47,295 bases of DNA from Salinarimonas ramus (lineage in GTDB: Bacteria; Pseudomonadota; Alphaproteobacteria; Rhizobiales; Beijerinckiaceae). The notes beneath the pieces were generated by a model, which searched no databases, was not told where the DNA came from, and saw only the letters and a list, made by a program, of their open reading frames with translations. The first letter of the stretch is position 1. Every line of letters starts with the position of its first letter. Below, piece after piece: positions 1 through 8,260 of the stretch. The translations under genes were made by a program, and so were the position numbers. The stretch lies in the NCBI RefSeq assembly GCF_014645695.1, contig NZ_BMMF01000005.1, positions 2,501 through 49,795 on the forward strand. Direction: 5' to 3'.

Positions 1-2
1 CC

Positions 3-1382
3 GCCCAGGTGGCGGAGGAGCGGCGTATCGCGCTCGCCGCCGGCCAGCGCCGGGCGCTGCCGCTCCCCGCGCAGGCGATGCTGGGGCGCACCGTCAGCCG
101 CCCCGCGGCCCTCTCCGGCCTCTCCGCCTACGCCGCGGTGGACGAGACCGCACCCTTCGATTCGATCGAGGTGCGCGTCATCCCCGAGAACGTCTCGACG
201 CTCCCCAAGAGCGACCCGCGCGAGGAGGACGACGACGTCGAGGACATCGTCCTCGCGCTCGGCCGCGAGGAGAGCCTGCCCCAGCTCCTCGCGGCGCAGG
301 GCATCGCGGCGGAGGACATCGCCGGCGCGGTCTCCGCGCTCGGCGGGGCCGAGGCCGTGGGCGCGCTCCCCGCCGGCCAGCCGCTGCGGGCGCTGGTGCG
401 CGAGGGCATGCGCCCGGGCGATCCCCGCCGGCTGCTTCGCGTCGTGCTCTACGGCGAGAACGGGGTCGAGGCCATCGCCGCCGTCACCGACGCGCACGCG
501 TTCGTCGCCGTTCCCGTCCGCGCCGAGCCGCAGGAGGAGGAAGACGTCCGCGTCGCCGCCGCGGACGAGGGGCAGGGCGGTGCGCGGCTCTACGAGAGCC
601 TGTTCGAGACGGGCCTCAAGCACGGCCTCTCGCGCGACACGGTGGAGGAGCTCGTCCAGGTCTTCGCCTACGACGTCGATTTCCAGCGCCGCGTGCAGCC
701 CGGCGACGCCATCGACGTGTTCTTCACGCAGCCGGAGGCGGACACCGCGCCCGAGATCCTGTCGGCGGCGCTCACGATCGGCGGCGAGACGACGCGCGTC
801 TTCCGTTTCCACGACCCGGAGAGCGGGGCGATCGAGTATTTCGATCCCGAGGGGCGCTCGCTCAAGATGTTCCTGATGCGCAAGCCCATCGCCGAGGGGC
901 GGCTCACCTCGGGCTTCGGCATGCGCCGCCATCCGGTCCTGCGCTACGCGCGCCAGCATACCGGCGTCGACTGGGCGAACCGGGTCGGCACGCCGATCTT
1001 CGCCGCGGGCGCGGGCACCGTCACCGTCGCCGGCTGGGAAGGCGGCTACGGCCGGCGCGTCGAGATCCAGCACGCCAACGGCTACGTCACCACCTATTCG
1101 CACATGTCGCGCATCGGCGACGGCATCTCGCCGGGCACCCGTGTGACGCAAGGCCAGGTGATCGGCTACCTCGGCAATTCCGGCCTCTCCACCGGCCCGC
1201 ACCTGCATTACGAGGTGATGGTCAACGGCCGCTTCGTCGATCCGCTGAAGATCCGCGTGCCGCGCTCGCGCGAGCTCGACGGGCGCGCGCTCGCGGACTT
1301 CACCCGCCAGCGCGAGCAGATCGAGAGCCTGCTCCAGCGGGCCGGCGGGCCTGTGCGCTTCGCCCAGACGACCGGCGGCTGA
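3..1382 (+). CDS. M23 family metallopeptidase (LytM/NlpD type), 5' end outside the window
   Basis: Probable periplasmic or envelope-bound endopeptidase that cleaves peptidoglycan cross-links, or an activator of amidases. The C-terminal third has the full LytM zinc site. Counting from a GTG at base 9, these are His317 and Asp321 (QHTGVDW) and the HxH pair His398/His400 (GPHLHYEV), followed by VNGRFVDPLKIRVP. The upstream 300 residues contain an acidic stretch and an OapA/LysM-like region typical of alphaproteobacterial M23 proteins. The reading frame is open to the left edge and no signal peptide is visible, so the true start probably lies upstream; the GTG at base 9 is likely internal. The gene is complete at its 3' end and the AEC carrier follows 34 bases downstream. 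Confidence 0.85.
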   Translation, partial: AQVAEERRIALAAGQRRALPLPAQAMLGRTVSRPAALSGLSAYAAVDETAPFDSIEVRVIPENVSTLPKSDPREEDDDVEDIVLALGREESLPQLLAAQGIAAEDIAGAVSALGGAEAVGALPAGQPLRALVREGMRPGDPRRLLRVVLYGENGVEAIAAVTDAHAFVAVPVRAEPQEEEDVRVAAADEGQGGARLYESLFETGLKHGLSRDTVEELVQVFAYDVDFQRRVQPGDAIDVFFTQPEADTAPEILSAALTIGGETTRVFRFHDPESGAIEYFDPEGRSLKMFLMRKPIAEGRLTSGFGMRRHPVLRYARQHTGVDWANRVGTPIFAAGAGTVTVAGWEGGYGRRVEIQHANGYVTTYSHMSRIGDGISPGTRVTQGQVIGYLGNSGLSTGPHLHYEVMVNGRFVDPLKIRVPRSRELDGRALADFTRQREQIESLLQRAGGPVRFAQTTGG

Positions 1383-1416
1383 GCCGCGCCCGACGCCCTT
1401 CGGATCCCCCTCGCGC

Positions 1417-2331
1417 ATGCTCGCCGCCCTCCTCGTCGTCCTGCCGATCTTCGGCCTCGTGCTCGTGGGCTTCGCGGCGCGCAAGGGCGGGATCATCGAC
1501 GAGGCGGCCGGCGCCGGCCTCTCGCAATTCGTCTTCGCCATCGCGCTCCCCTGCCTCATCCTCGACACGCTGGCGCGGGGCGACCTGCCGATCGCCGAGC
1601 CGTGGGGCTATTGGGCCTCCTACTTCGTCGCGCTGGGCCTCGTCTGGCTCGCCACGGGCCTCCTCGCCCGCCACGCCTTCGGGCGGATCGGGGTCGAGAC
1701 CGTGGTCGCGGGCTTCTCCTCGGCGCAGTCGAACACGGTGCTGATCGGCGTGCCCTTGATCCTCAAGGCCTTCGGCGACGCGGCCGCGGTGCCGGTCTTC
1801 CTCCTCGTCGCCGTGCATCTGCCGATCACGATGAGCGTCGCGACGCTGCTGGTGGAGGGCCGCGGCGCCTCGATCCTCGCCATCGTGCGCAAGCTCGTGA
1901 CGCATCCGATCATCATCGGCATCGCCATCGGCGCGGCGATCCGGCCCGTGGCGGATGTCGTGCCCGAGCCGGCCTGGCGCATGACCGGCATGCTGGCGGA
2001 CGCAGCCGCGCCGGCGGCGCTCGTCGCCATGGGGGTCGCGCTGGCGCGCTACGGCTTCGAGGCGGGCTGGCCCCTGCCCATCGCCATCACGACGGCGAAG
2101 CTCGTCGTCCACCCGCTGCTCGTCTGGCTGCTGGCGAGCTTCGTCTTCCCGGTGCCGCCGGCCTGGATACCCGTCGCCGTGATGTTCGCCGCCTGCCCGG
2201 CGGGCATCAACGTCTTCCTCCTGGCGCAGACCTACCGATCGGGCGTGGCGCTCGCGTCCAGCACGGTCGCGCTCTCCACCGCGCTCGCGGTGCTGACCAT
2301 GGCGGGCTGGCTCGCGCTCGTCGCGCCCTGA
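1417..2331 (+). CDS. AEC (auxin efflux carrier) family transporter
   Basis: Inner-membrane secondary carrier of 304 residues with about ten hydrophobic segments in the two five-helix halves of the AEC/BART fold. It begins MLAALLVVLPIFGLVLVGF. The SSAQSNTVLIGVPL stretch near residues 100-113 and CPAGINVFLLAQTY near residues 267-280 match the conserved crossover regions of the family. Bacterial members move small organic anions such as malate or malonate; the substrate here cannot be read from sequence. It runs in the same direction as the M23 gene and ends 11 bases before the convergent gluQRS gene. Confidence 0.85.
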   Translation: MLAALLVVLPIFGLVLVGFAARKGGIIDEAAGAGLSQFVFAIALPCLILDTLARGDLPIAEPWGYWASYFVALGLVWLATGLLARHAFGRIGVETVVAGFSSAQSNTVLIGVPLILKAFGDAAAVPVFLLVAVHLPITMSVATLLVEGRGASILAIVRKLVTHPIIIGIAIGAAIRPVADVVPEPAWRMTGMLADAAAPAALVAMGVALARYGFEAGWPLPIAITTAKLVVHPLLVWLLASFVFPVPPAWIPVAVMFAACPAGINVFLLAQTYRSGVALASSTVALSTALAVLTMAGWLALVAP

Positions 2332-2342
2332 CGGGACTCTCC

Positions 2343-3221
2343 TCAGCGAGCGTAGAGCGCCGCTCGGACGTCCGCCGGCGTCCAGCCCGCTGCGCGCAGC
2401 TCGGCCAGGGGTTTCGAGCCGAGGCTCTTCGCGAGCTTCTCGCCCGCCTCGTCGCGCACGAGGCCGTGATGGAGATAAAGCGGCGTCGGGAGATCGAGAC
2501 ATCGCTGGAGGAGGACGTGGAGATCGGTCGCCGCCTCGAGATCCTGGCCGCGCACGACGTGCGTCACGCCCTGCGCCGCATCGTCGACGACGACCGCGAG
2601 GTGGTAGCTCGTCGGGATCTCCTTGCGCACGATCACCGCGTCGCCCCAGCGGGCGGGATCGGCATGTACCGGCTCGGCCTCCCCTCCCTGCGCGAATCGC
2701 TCGTAGACGAAGGGTCCCGGCACCGCGGCGAGCGCGCGGGCCATGTCGAGGCGCCAGGCGATCGGGAGACCCTCCCGCGCCGCCTCGGACAGGACGGCGG
2801 CGGGGTCGCGGGCGCGGCAGGTGCCTGGATAGAGCGGCGCGCCGTCGGGATCGCGGGGCGAGGGCCTGCCGCTCTCGGCCTCGCGGGCGGCGACGGCGGC
2901 CGCGATCTCCTTGCGCGAGCAGATGCACGGGTAGAGGAGACCCATGCCCCGCAGCCGATCCGCCGCCGCCTCGTAGAGCGGGAAGCGGAGGGACTGGCGC
3001 AGGGGTTCGGGCTCGAAGGGCAGGCCGAGCCAGGCGAGATCGTCGATCATGGCCGCGACCAGATCCTCCCGGCAGCGGGTCGTGTCGATGTCCTCGATGC
3101 GCAGCAGCAGGCGACCGCCGAAGCGTGCGGCGAGCCGCGCGTTCTCCAGCGCCGAGAAGGCGTGGCCGAGATGCAGCCGGCCGTTGGGGCTCGGCGCGAA
3201 GCGGAAGACGGGTTGCGTCAC
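2343..3221 (-). CDS. gluQRS: Glutamyl-Q tRNA(Asp) synthetase
   Basis: Truncated GluRS-like enzyme that attaches glutamate to the queuosine base of tRNA-Asp, with no anticodon-binding domain. The start FRFAPSPNGRLHLGHAFSAL carries the class I HIGH-type signature. The zinc-type cysteines are in LLYPCICSRKEI and YPGTCRAR, and the KMSKS-like loop is GEKLAKSLGSKPL. About 292 residues is the normal family length. I chose the GTG at 3221 (VTQPVFRF) because it sits just before the conserved motif and has a GAGGCAGG-like ribosome site. An upstream ATG at 3254 would add 11 unconserved residues. It diverges from the glycosylase gene at 3270. Confidence 0.92.
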   Translation of the reverse strand: MTQPVFRFAPSPNGRLHLGHAFSALENARLAARFGGRLLLRIEDIDTTRCREDLVAAMIDDLAWLGLPFEPEPLRQSLRFPLYEAAADRLRGMGLLYPCICSRKEIAAAVAAREAESGRPSPRDPDGAPLYPGTCRARDPAAVLSEAAREGLPIAWRLDMARALAAVPGPFVYERFAQGGEAEPVHADPARWGDAVIVRKEIPTSYHLAVVVDDAAQGVTHVVRGQDLEAATDLHVLLQRCLDLPTPLYLHHGLVRDEAGEKLAKSLGSKPLAELRAAGWTPADVRAALYAR

Positions 3222-3269
3222 GGGCCTGCCTCGGCGAAGGGTTGGCGTCCTCATACCAGGAGATAGGCG

Positions 3270-3917
3270 ATGGACGCGCGTCTCGACAGCGAGGAGCGGT
3301 TGCGCCTCGGCCTCGCCGAGCTCGTCGCGCGCGATCCCGCGCTCGCCCGGGCGCTGGCGGAGGGCTCGGTGCCGCGGCTACGCAAGCGCCCGGAAGGGCT
3401 CGCGGGGCTGGCCTGGATCGTCGTCGGCCAGCAGGTCTCGGTGGCGAGCGCCGCCGCCATCAACGCGCGGCTCGAGGCGGCCTTTCCCGAGATGAGCGCG
3501 CAGGCGCTGCTCGCGGCGAGCGACGAGGAAATGCGTGCGGTCGGCCTCTCGAGGCCGAAGGTCCGCACGCTGCGCGCGATCGCCGAGGCGGTGGCCTCGG
3601 GCGCGCTGCCGCTCGCCGATCTCGGCGCCATGCCCGCGGACCAAGCGCACGCACGGCTCGTCTCGGTGCACGGAATCGGGCCGTGGACGGCGGACGTCTA
3701 TCTGCTCTTCTGCCTCGGCCATGCGGACGCCTTCGCCGCGGGGGATCTCGCGCTGCAGGAGGCGGCGCGCCTCGTCTACGGGCTCGAGACGCGCCCCGAC
3801 GCGAAGGCGCTCAATGCCATGGCCGAGGCCTGGCGTCCCTGGCGCGGCGTCGCGGCGAAGCTGCTCTGGGCGCATTACCGGCGGGTGACAGGGCGGGCGG
3901 GCACGGGGGAGAGCTGA
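3270..3917 (+). CDS. DNA-3-methyladenine glycosylase II (AlkA-like, HhH-GPD)
   Basis: Base-excision repair glycosylase of 215 residues that removes alkylated purines from DNA. WIVVGQQVSVASAAAINARL is the family's N-terminal helix. LVSVHGIGPWTADVYLLF is the helix-hairpin-helix, and Asp159 in AAGDLALQ is the catalytic aspartate of the GPD motif. The length fits AlkA forms that lack the N-terminal TBP-like domain. It is transcribed divergently from gluQRS and converges on mtaB with 28 bases between the stops, where a hairpin is present. Confidence 0.9.
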   Translation: MDARLDSEERLRLGLAELVARDPALARALAEGSVPRLRKRPEGLAGLAWIVVGQQVSVASAAAINARLEAAFPEMSAQALLAASDEEMRAVGLSRPKVRTLRAIAEAVASGALPLADLGAMPADQAHARLVSVHGIGPWTADVYLLFCLGHADAFAAGDLALQEAARLVYGLETRPDAKALNAMAEAWRPWRGVAAKLLWAHYRRVTGRAGTGES

Positions 3918-3933
3918 TTCGCTCCCGGCCGTG
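3902..3933. terminator. Hairpin between convergent glycosylase and mtaB genes
   Basis: CACGGGGGAG at 3902-3911 pairs with CTCCCGGCCGTG at 3922-3933, leaving a two-base bulge and a ten-base loop. It spans the end of the glycosylase gene and lies 13 bases from the stop of mtaB, so it could serve both strands. There is no run of T on either side. Confidence 0.4.
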
Positions 3934-3945
3934 GCGCCGTACGGT

Positions 3946-5223
3946 TCAACCCGTCGTCAGCTCCCGCCCGTCGCTTCCCGTGATCGTCACGTCGACCAGC
4001 CGGCCCGGCTCCGGCGCCGCACCCGAAAAGCGCACGAGGGAGAAATCCTCCGTGCGCGCCGTGCCGCCCCGCTCGGTGAGCACGAGCCGACGCGTTCCGA
4101 CATGGCGGGCGAGATGCGCGTCGAGCGCCGCGGCGCCGGCATCGCGCAGGCGGCGCGCCCGCTCGCGGGCGATCTCGCCGGGCACCTGCGGCATCCGCGC
4201 GGCGGGGGTGCCGGGACGGGGCGAATAGGGGAAGACGTGGAGGTGCGTCAGCCCGCATTCCGCGACGAGATCGAGGGAACGGGCGAACATCGCCTCCGTC
4301 TCGGTGGGGAAGCCCGCGATCAGGTCGGCGCCGAGCGCGATCTCGGGCCTCGCCGCGCGCAGAGCCGCGCAGGCGCGGATCGCGTCGGCGCGGGTGTGGC
4401 GACGCTTCATGCGCTTGAGGACGAGATCGTCGCCCGCCTGCAGGGAGAGATGAAGGTGCGGCATCAGCCGCTCTTCGGTGCCGATCGCCTCCATCAGGTC
4501 CGGATCGATCTCGACCGAATCGATGGAGGAGAGGCGAAGGCGCACGAGGTCGGGCACGGCGGCGAGCACCGCCTTCACCAGGGTGCCGAGCCGCGGCGCG
4601 CCGTCGAGATCCGCGCCCCAGCTCGTGAGGTCCACGCCGGTGAGCACGATCTCGCGCGCCCCCGCTTCCACCTGGGCGCGGGCCGCCGCGATCACGTCGC
4701 AAGCGGGGACGGAGCGCGCATTGCCGCGGCCGAAGGGAATGACGCAGAAGGTGCAGCGATGATCGCAGCCGGTCTGCACCTGGAGGAAGGCGCGGGTGCG
4801 CCCGCGCGGCGGCGCGGCGTCGGGCGCCCTCATGATGCGCGCCGCCATGACGTCCGAGACGAGGACGCGCGGCGCGTCCCGCGCCGCCAGGCGCGCCCAG
4901 GTCTCGGGCGCGAGCTTCTCCTCGTTGCCGAGGACGTGGGCGACCTCGGGCATGGCGGCGAAGGTCTCGGGCTCGACCTGCGCGGCGCAGCCGGTGACGA
5001 CGATGCGTGCGCCGGGCCGCTCGCGGGCGAGGCGGCGCACGGCGCGGCGCGCCTCGCGCGTCGCCTCCGCGGTGACGGCGCAGGTGTTGACGAGCGCGAC
5101 GTCGTCGAGCCCCGCCTCGTCCATGCGGCGCGCCATCGCCTCGGTCTCGGAGAGGTTGAGACGGCAGCCGAAGGTGCGGATGCGCGCGAGCGCGGAAGCG
5201 GCGTCCTGATCGGGCAACGCCAT
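3946..5223 (-). CDS. mtaB: tRNA N6-threonylcarbamoyladenosine(37) C2-methylthiotransferase MtaB
   Basis: Radical-SAM enzyme that adds a methylthio group to t6A37 in tRNAs decoding ANN codons. The N-terminal UPF0004 domain supplies three cluster cysteines (TFGCRLN, NTCAVT, TGCAAQ). The radical-SAM triad is in GCDHRCTFCVIPFGRGNARS, and a TRAM-like C-terminus follows near LVDVTITG. The start at 5223 ([10 protein letters not shown]) gives 425 residues. It overlaps the dapF stop as TGATG, so translation is probably coupled. The frame is open further upstream, but that extension lies antisense to nothing useful and inside dapF. Confidence 0.93.
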   Translation of the reverse strand: MALPDQDAASALARIRTFGCRLNLSETEAMARRMDEAGLDDVALVNTCAVTAEATREARRAVRRLARERPGARIVVTGCAAQVEPETFAAMPEVAHVLGNEEKLAPETWARLAARDAPRVLVSDVMAARIMRAPDAAPPRGRTRAFLQVQTGCDHRCTFCVIPFGRGNARSVPACDVIAAARAQVEAGAREIVLTGVDLTSWGADLDGAPRLGTLVKAVLAAVPDLVRLRLSSIDSVEIDPDLMEAIGTEERLMPHLHLSLQAGDDLVLKRMKRRHTRADAIRACAALRAARPEIALGADLIAGFPTETEAMFARSLDLVAECGLTHLHVFPYSPRPGTPAARMPQVPGEIARERARRLRDAGAAALDAHLARHVGTRRLVLTERGGTARTEDFSLVRFSGAAPEPGRLVDVTITGSDGRELTTG

Positions 5224-6116
5224 CAGGCGGGCTCCGCGAGACCCGTGAACAGGGCCGGGTCGAAGCGCCCCTCGTGCTCGAGCGCGACGGGCCCGGTCAT
5301 GAGCACGTGATCGTCGCGCTCGCGCCAACGGATCGTCAGCTCGCCGCCGGGCAGCGCGACGGTCGCCTCGCGGCCGGTGAGAGCCTTGCGCGCGGCGGCG
5401 ACGAGGGCGGCGCAGGCGGCCGAGCCGCAGGCCTGCGTGATGCCGACGCCCCGCTCCCACACCCGCAGGCGGATGCGCGTCCGCGAGAGCACCTGCGCCA
5501 GCGAGATGTTGGCGCGCTCGGGGAAGATCGGGTGGTTCTCGAGCAGCGGGCCGATGCGCGGCAGGTCGTAGGCGTCGACGTCGTCCACGAAGAAGATCGC
5601 GTGCGGATTGCCCATGTTGACGGCAGCGGGCGAGTGCAGGATCGGCGCGTCGATGGGCCCGATCTGCAGCTCGATGTAGCGCGTGTCCGGAAAGGGATCG
5701 CGCAGCGGGATGTCCTGCCAGGCGAGCTTGGGCGCGCCCATGTCGACGGTGAAGACGCGCTCGCCCTCGACGACGACCGGCAGCAGCCCCGCGCGGGTGC
5801 GCAGCGTCAGCGTCTCGCTCCCCGGCATGCCCATCTCCGGATCGGCGACGAGCGCCCAGGCGACGCAGCGCGTGCCGTTTCCGCAGGCACCCGATTCCGA
5901 GCCGTCGGTGTTGTAGATGCGCATGTCGGCATCGACGCCGGCGAGGCTCGGATCGTGCAGCACCATCAGCTGGTCGAAGCGCGAGAGCGCGTTCCCGGCG
6001 ATCGCCCGCGCCTCCTCCGGCCGCACCCGCACGTCCGTTCCGCGCAGGTCGAGCACGACGATCTCGTTGCCGAGACCGTTCATCTTCAGGAAGCGGCGGT
6101 TGGCGAGGGGGGACAT
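5223..6116 (-). CDS. dapF: Diaminopimelate epimerase
   Basis: Interconverts LL- and meso-diaminopimelate for lysine and peptidoglycan synthesis. Both catalytic cysteines are present: Cys78 in [11 protein letters not shown] and Cys230 in [13 protein letters not shown]. The substrate-binding stretches [11 protein letters not shown] and [13 protein letters not shown] are intact. The ATG at 6116 ([14 protein letters not shown]) gives 297 residues, the normal length; an open extension to 6236 is not conserved. It is the first gene of the dapF-mtaB pair, a common alphaproteobacterial order. Confidence 0.95.
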   Translation of the reverse strand: MSPLANRRFLKMNGLGNEIVVLDLRGTDVRVRPEEARAIAGNALSRFDQLMVLHDPSLAGVDADMRIYNTDGSESGACGNGTRCVAWALVADPEMGMPGSETLTLRTRAGLLPVVVEGERVFTVDMGAPKLAWQDIPLRDPFPDTRYIELQIGPIDAPILHSPAAVNMGNPHAIFFVDDVDAYDLPRIGPLLENHPIFPERANISLAQVLSRTRIRLRVWERGVGITQACGSAACAALVAAARKALTGREATVALPGGELTIRWRERDDHVLMTGPVALEHEGRFDPALFTGLAEPA

Positions 6117-6212
6117 GGGCTTCGTTCCGATCGGCACGAACTTGTAGTGCCTTTCGCGACAGACGGGTTGGGGTCGTCGCCGGCCCAATTCATCGCGAAC
6201 GCCGCGTTGGTT

Positions 6213-6248
6213 GTCACGGGAAAAGTGACTTGGCACCGGAAAAGTGAC
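6213..6248. promoter_or_regulatory. Direct and inverted GTGAC repeats upstream of the antitoxin gene
   Basis: GGAAAAGTGAC occurs twice, at 6219-6229 and 6238-6248, with a 19-base period. A GTCAC at 6213-6217 faces the first GTGAC, giving an inverted repeat. The cluster sits 45-80 bases before the antitoxin ATG in the spacer shared with dapF. It is a candidate autoregulatory operator for the HTH protein downstream; this is inference from position. Confidence 0.5.
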
Positions 6249-6293
6249 AAGCTCGGCCGACGGCGTCTATCTCGCTCGAGCAAGGAAAGACAG

Positions 6294-6632
6294 ATGGCGC
6301 GCGGAGTTTGTGGCAGGCTGGATGTGATCCGTGACAAGGGGATGATCCCCAGCGCGGATCTAGCCAAAATTATAGATGCTAGCCCCGAGACCGTCTCCCG
6401 GTGGCGACAGGGCCGTGCACACCCGCGGCCTGAGGCCGAGCGGATGATCCTGCAACTCGAATATGTGGTCGAGCAACTCTCAGGCATCTACGAGCCTGCC
6501 GAAGCACGACTATGGCTGTTCTCGCCGCAAAAGCTCCTCGACGGAGCAACGCCGGTGGACGCGATCCGCCAAGGCCGTATCGACGACGTGCGACGCCTCG
6601 TCGATGAATCGCGCGACGGCGTCTACATGTAG
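6294..6632 (+). CDS. MbcA/ParS/Xre-type antitoxin (DUF2384), no toxin partner adjacent
   Basis: Small protein of 112 residues. The N-terminal part holds a helix-turn-helix-like segment (ADLAKIIDASPETVSRW, residues about 21-37). The C-terminal part matches the toxin-binding DUF2384 domain: EARLWLFSPQKLLDGATP followed by a short helix and DGVYM at the end. Such proteins normally neutralise a RES-domain NAD+ phosphorylase encoded directly downstream. Here the next gene (DUF1194) is on the other strand 63 bases away and no RES gene is present. The ATG has an AAGGAAAG ribosome site. Local base composition is lower in GC than the flanks, suggesting transfer. It may be a solitary remnant or a stand-alone repressor. 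Confidence 0.75.
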   Translation: MARGVCGRLDVIRDKGMIPSADLAKIIDASPETVSRWRQGRAHPRPEAERMILQLEYVVEQLSGIYEPAEARLWLFSPQKLLDGATPVDAIRQGRIDDVRRLVDESRDGVYM

Positions 6633-6695
6633 CGGGGAGCGACGAGCAGGGGACGATCGCTTCGTGATGGCACACCGCGACGCGCCCCCTCCCCT

Positions 6696-7526
6696 TCAGA
6701 ACCGATTCCTGTACTCCCATTGCCGCTCGCCGATCATGCAGTCGGCCGGGGCCTCCGCCTGGGCGAGCCGGATCAGGGGGCGGGGCGGGATCTCGCCGGC
6801 GATCTCGAGGACGAGCTTCGTGCGGATGGCGTCGATGAACTCGCCGGGCGAGCGCACCGGCACGACGAAGGCGCCGGGGCCGCCGATGACGCAGTCGATG
6901 TAGTACTGGTCGAGATGCTCGATATCGAGATAGCCCGGCCGCTTGAGCATGATCGGCAGGCCGTTGACCGTGACGCCGCGCGCGATGGCGCGGTCGCGGG
7001 CGGCGGTGACGAAGGGTCCCTCGTTGTTCGGCCCGTCGCCGGAGACGTCGATCACGCGCCGCAGGGCGCGCACCCCGCTCTCCTCCATCAGGTCGAGGCC
7101 GAAATCGATGGCGCTCGCGATGGAGGTGCGCCGCGCCCGGTTGATCCGCTCGAACTCGAGGTCCTCGGCGAAGCGGATGGCGCTCTCGGGCCCGTCGATG
7201 AGCGTCCAGGGCACGATGACGTGCCGGTCGGCGACGCCCGCCCATTCGAAATAGGTGACGGCGATCTGGCCGATGAGCCCGCGCCCGATCGCCTCGTGCA
7301 CTTCCGGCGAGCGCAACGCCTCGACGAAGCCGGCCCGCTGCAACTCCTGCTCGTCCGTGTCCATGGAGAAGGAGATGTCCACCGCGAGAACGAGGGCGAC
7401 GTCGACCTCGGTCTCGGCGCGCGCCGAGGGCGCGAGCCAGAAGCTCGCGATCGCGGTCGCGAGGAACAGGGCGGTCCAGCCACCCGTGCGGGACGACAGT
7501 CTCCCGCGGACACGCAACGCTCTCAT
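6696..7526 (-). CDS. Secreted DUF1194 von Willebrand factor A-like protein
   Basis: Predicted exported protein of 276 residues with a hydrophobic leader ending in SARA before ETEVDVAL. The mature part opens with a MIDAS-type motif, AVDISFSMD (DxSxS), and keeps a second acidic loop, DVSGDGPNNEG, as expected for a metal-binding vWA fold. This is the DUF1194 family, frequent in Hyphomicrobiales and of unknown function. A GAGGAGG ribosome site precedes the ATG. Downstream are 63 bases without a gene, then the convergent antitoxin gene. Confidence 0.85.
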   Translation of the reverse strand: MRALRVRGRLSSRTGGWTALFLATAIASFWLAPSARAETEVDVALVLAVDISFSMDTDEQELQRAGFVEALRSPEVHEAIGRGLIGQIAVTYFEWAGVADRHVIVPWTLIDGPESAIRFAEDLEFERINRARRTSIASAIDFGLDLMEESGVRALRRVIDVSGDGPNNEGPFVTAARDRAIARGVTVNGLPIMLKRPGYLDIEHLDQYYIDCVIGGPGAFVVPVRSPGEFIDAIRTKLVLEIAGEIPPRPLIRLAQAEAPADCMIGERQWEYRNRF

Positions 7527-7615
7527 CGCCTGGCCTCCTCGTGACGGAGAGCCCCCCGAGCGCAGATCAAGCGAGGAGCATGCCAGCCTGGGCGTGTATC
7601 GGGCTAGTGGGCCGG

Positions 7616-8260
7616 CTACGGGAGCGACGAAGCGCCGCGTACCTTATCCACGACCGCGAGCGCCGCGGCGAGGGCCTCCTCGATGCCGAGCGTGGTGGTA
7701 TCGAGGAGCACCGCGTCCTCCGCCTGCCGCAGCGGCGCGGACGAGCGCCCCGCGTCGCGGGCGTCGCGGGCGCGGATGTCGGCGAGCACGCTCTCGTAGG
7801 CCGGCGCGGCGCCGCGGCTCTCGAGCTCGCGATGGCGGCGGCGGGCGCGCTCCTCCGCGCTCGCGGTGACGAAGAGCTTCACGTCGGCGTCCGGGCAGAT
7901 GACCGTGCCGATGTCGCGCCCGTCGAGGACGGCGCCCGGCGCCTGGGCCGCGAACTCCCGCTGGCGGTCGAGGAGCGCCGCGCGCACGGCGGGGATGATC
8001 GAGACCCGCGAGGCGGCCTCGCCCATCTCCGCTCCACGAAGCCGGCTCTCGTCCATGTAGGCGAGCTCGAGGGCGAAGGCCGCGGCCTGTGCCGCCTTCT
8101 CGTCGTCGAGGGGGCGATTCTTGTCGAGGAGGAGGCGCGCGACGGCGCGGTAGAGCAGGCCCGTGTCGAGATGGGCGAAGCCGTAATGCGCCGCGATCCG
8201 CTTCGACAGCGTCCCCTTGCCCGATGCCGCGGGTCCGTCGACGGCGATCACGAAGCCCAT
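7616..8260 (-). CDS. cmk: Cytidylate kinase
   Basis: Phosphorylates CMP and dCMP using ATP. The P-loop [18 protein letters not shown] is near the N-terminus. [12 protein letters not shown] is the NMP-binding region and [17 protein letters not shown] a conserved core. The ATG at 8260 is preferred because GGAGGA lies about ten bases upstream; a GTG at 8269 would sit directly on that site. The start overlaps the end of the aroA-like gene by 13 bases, so the two are co-translated. The usual next gene, rpsA, is not here; DUF1194 follows after about 90 bases. Confidence 0.95.
   Translation of the reverse strand: MGFVIAVDGPAASGKGTLSKRIAAHYGFAHLDTGLLYRAVARLLLDKNRPLDDEKAAQAAAFALELAYMDESRLRGAEMGEAASRVSIIPAVRAALLDRQREFAAQAPGAVLDGRDIGTVICPDADVKLFVTASAEERARRRHRELESRGAAPAYESVLADIRARDARDAGRSSAPLRQAEDAVLLDTTTLGIEEALAAALAVVDKVRGASSLP

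Noticed and set aside
1300-2928. Minus-strand frame of 542 codons opposite the AEC carrier
   Set aside because: Low-complexity Arg/Gly-rich shadow; the AEC carrier and gluQRS explain the region.
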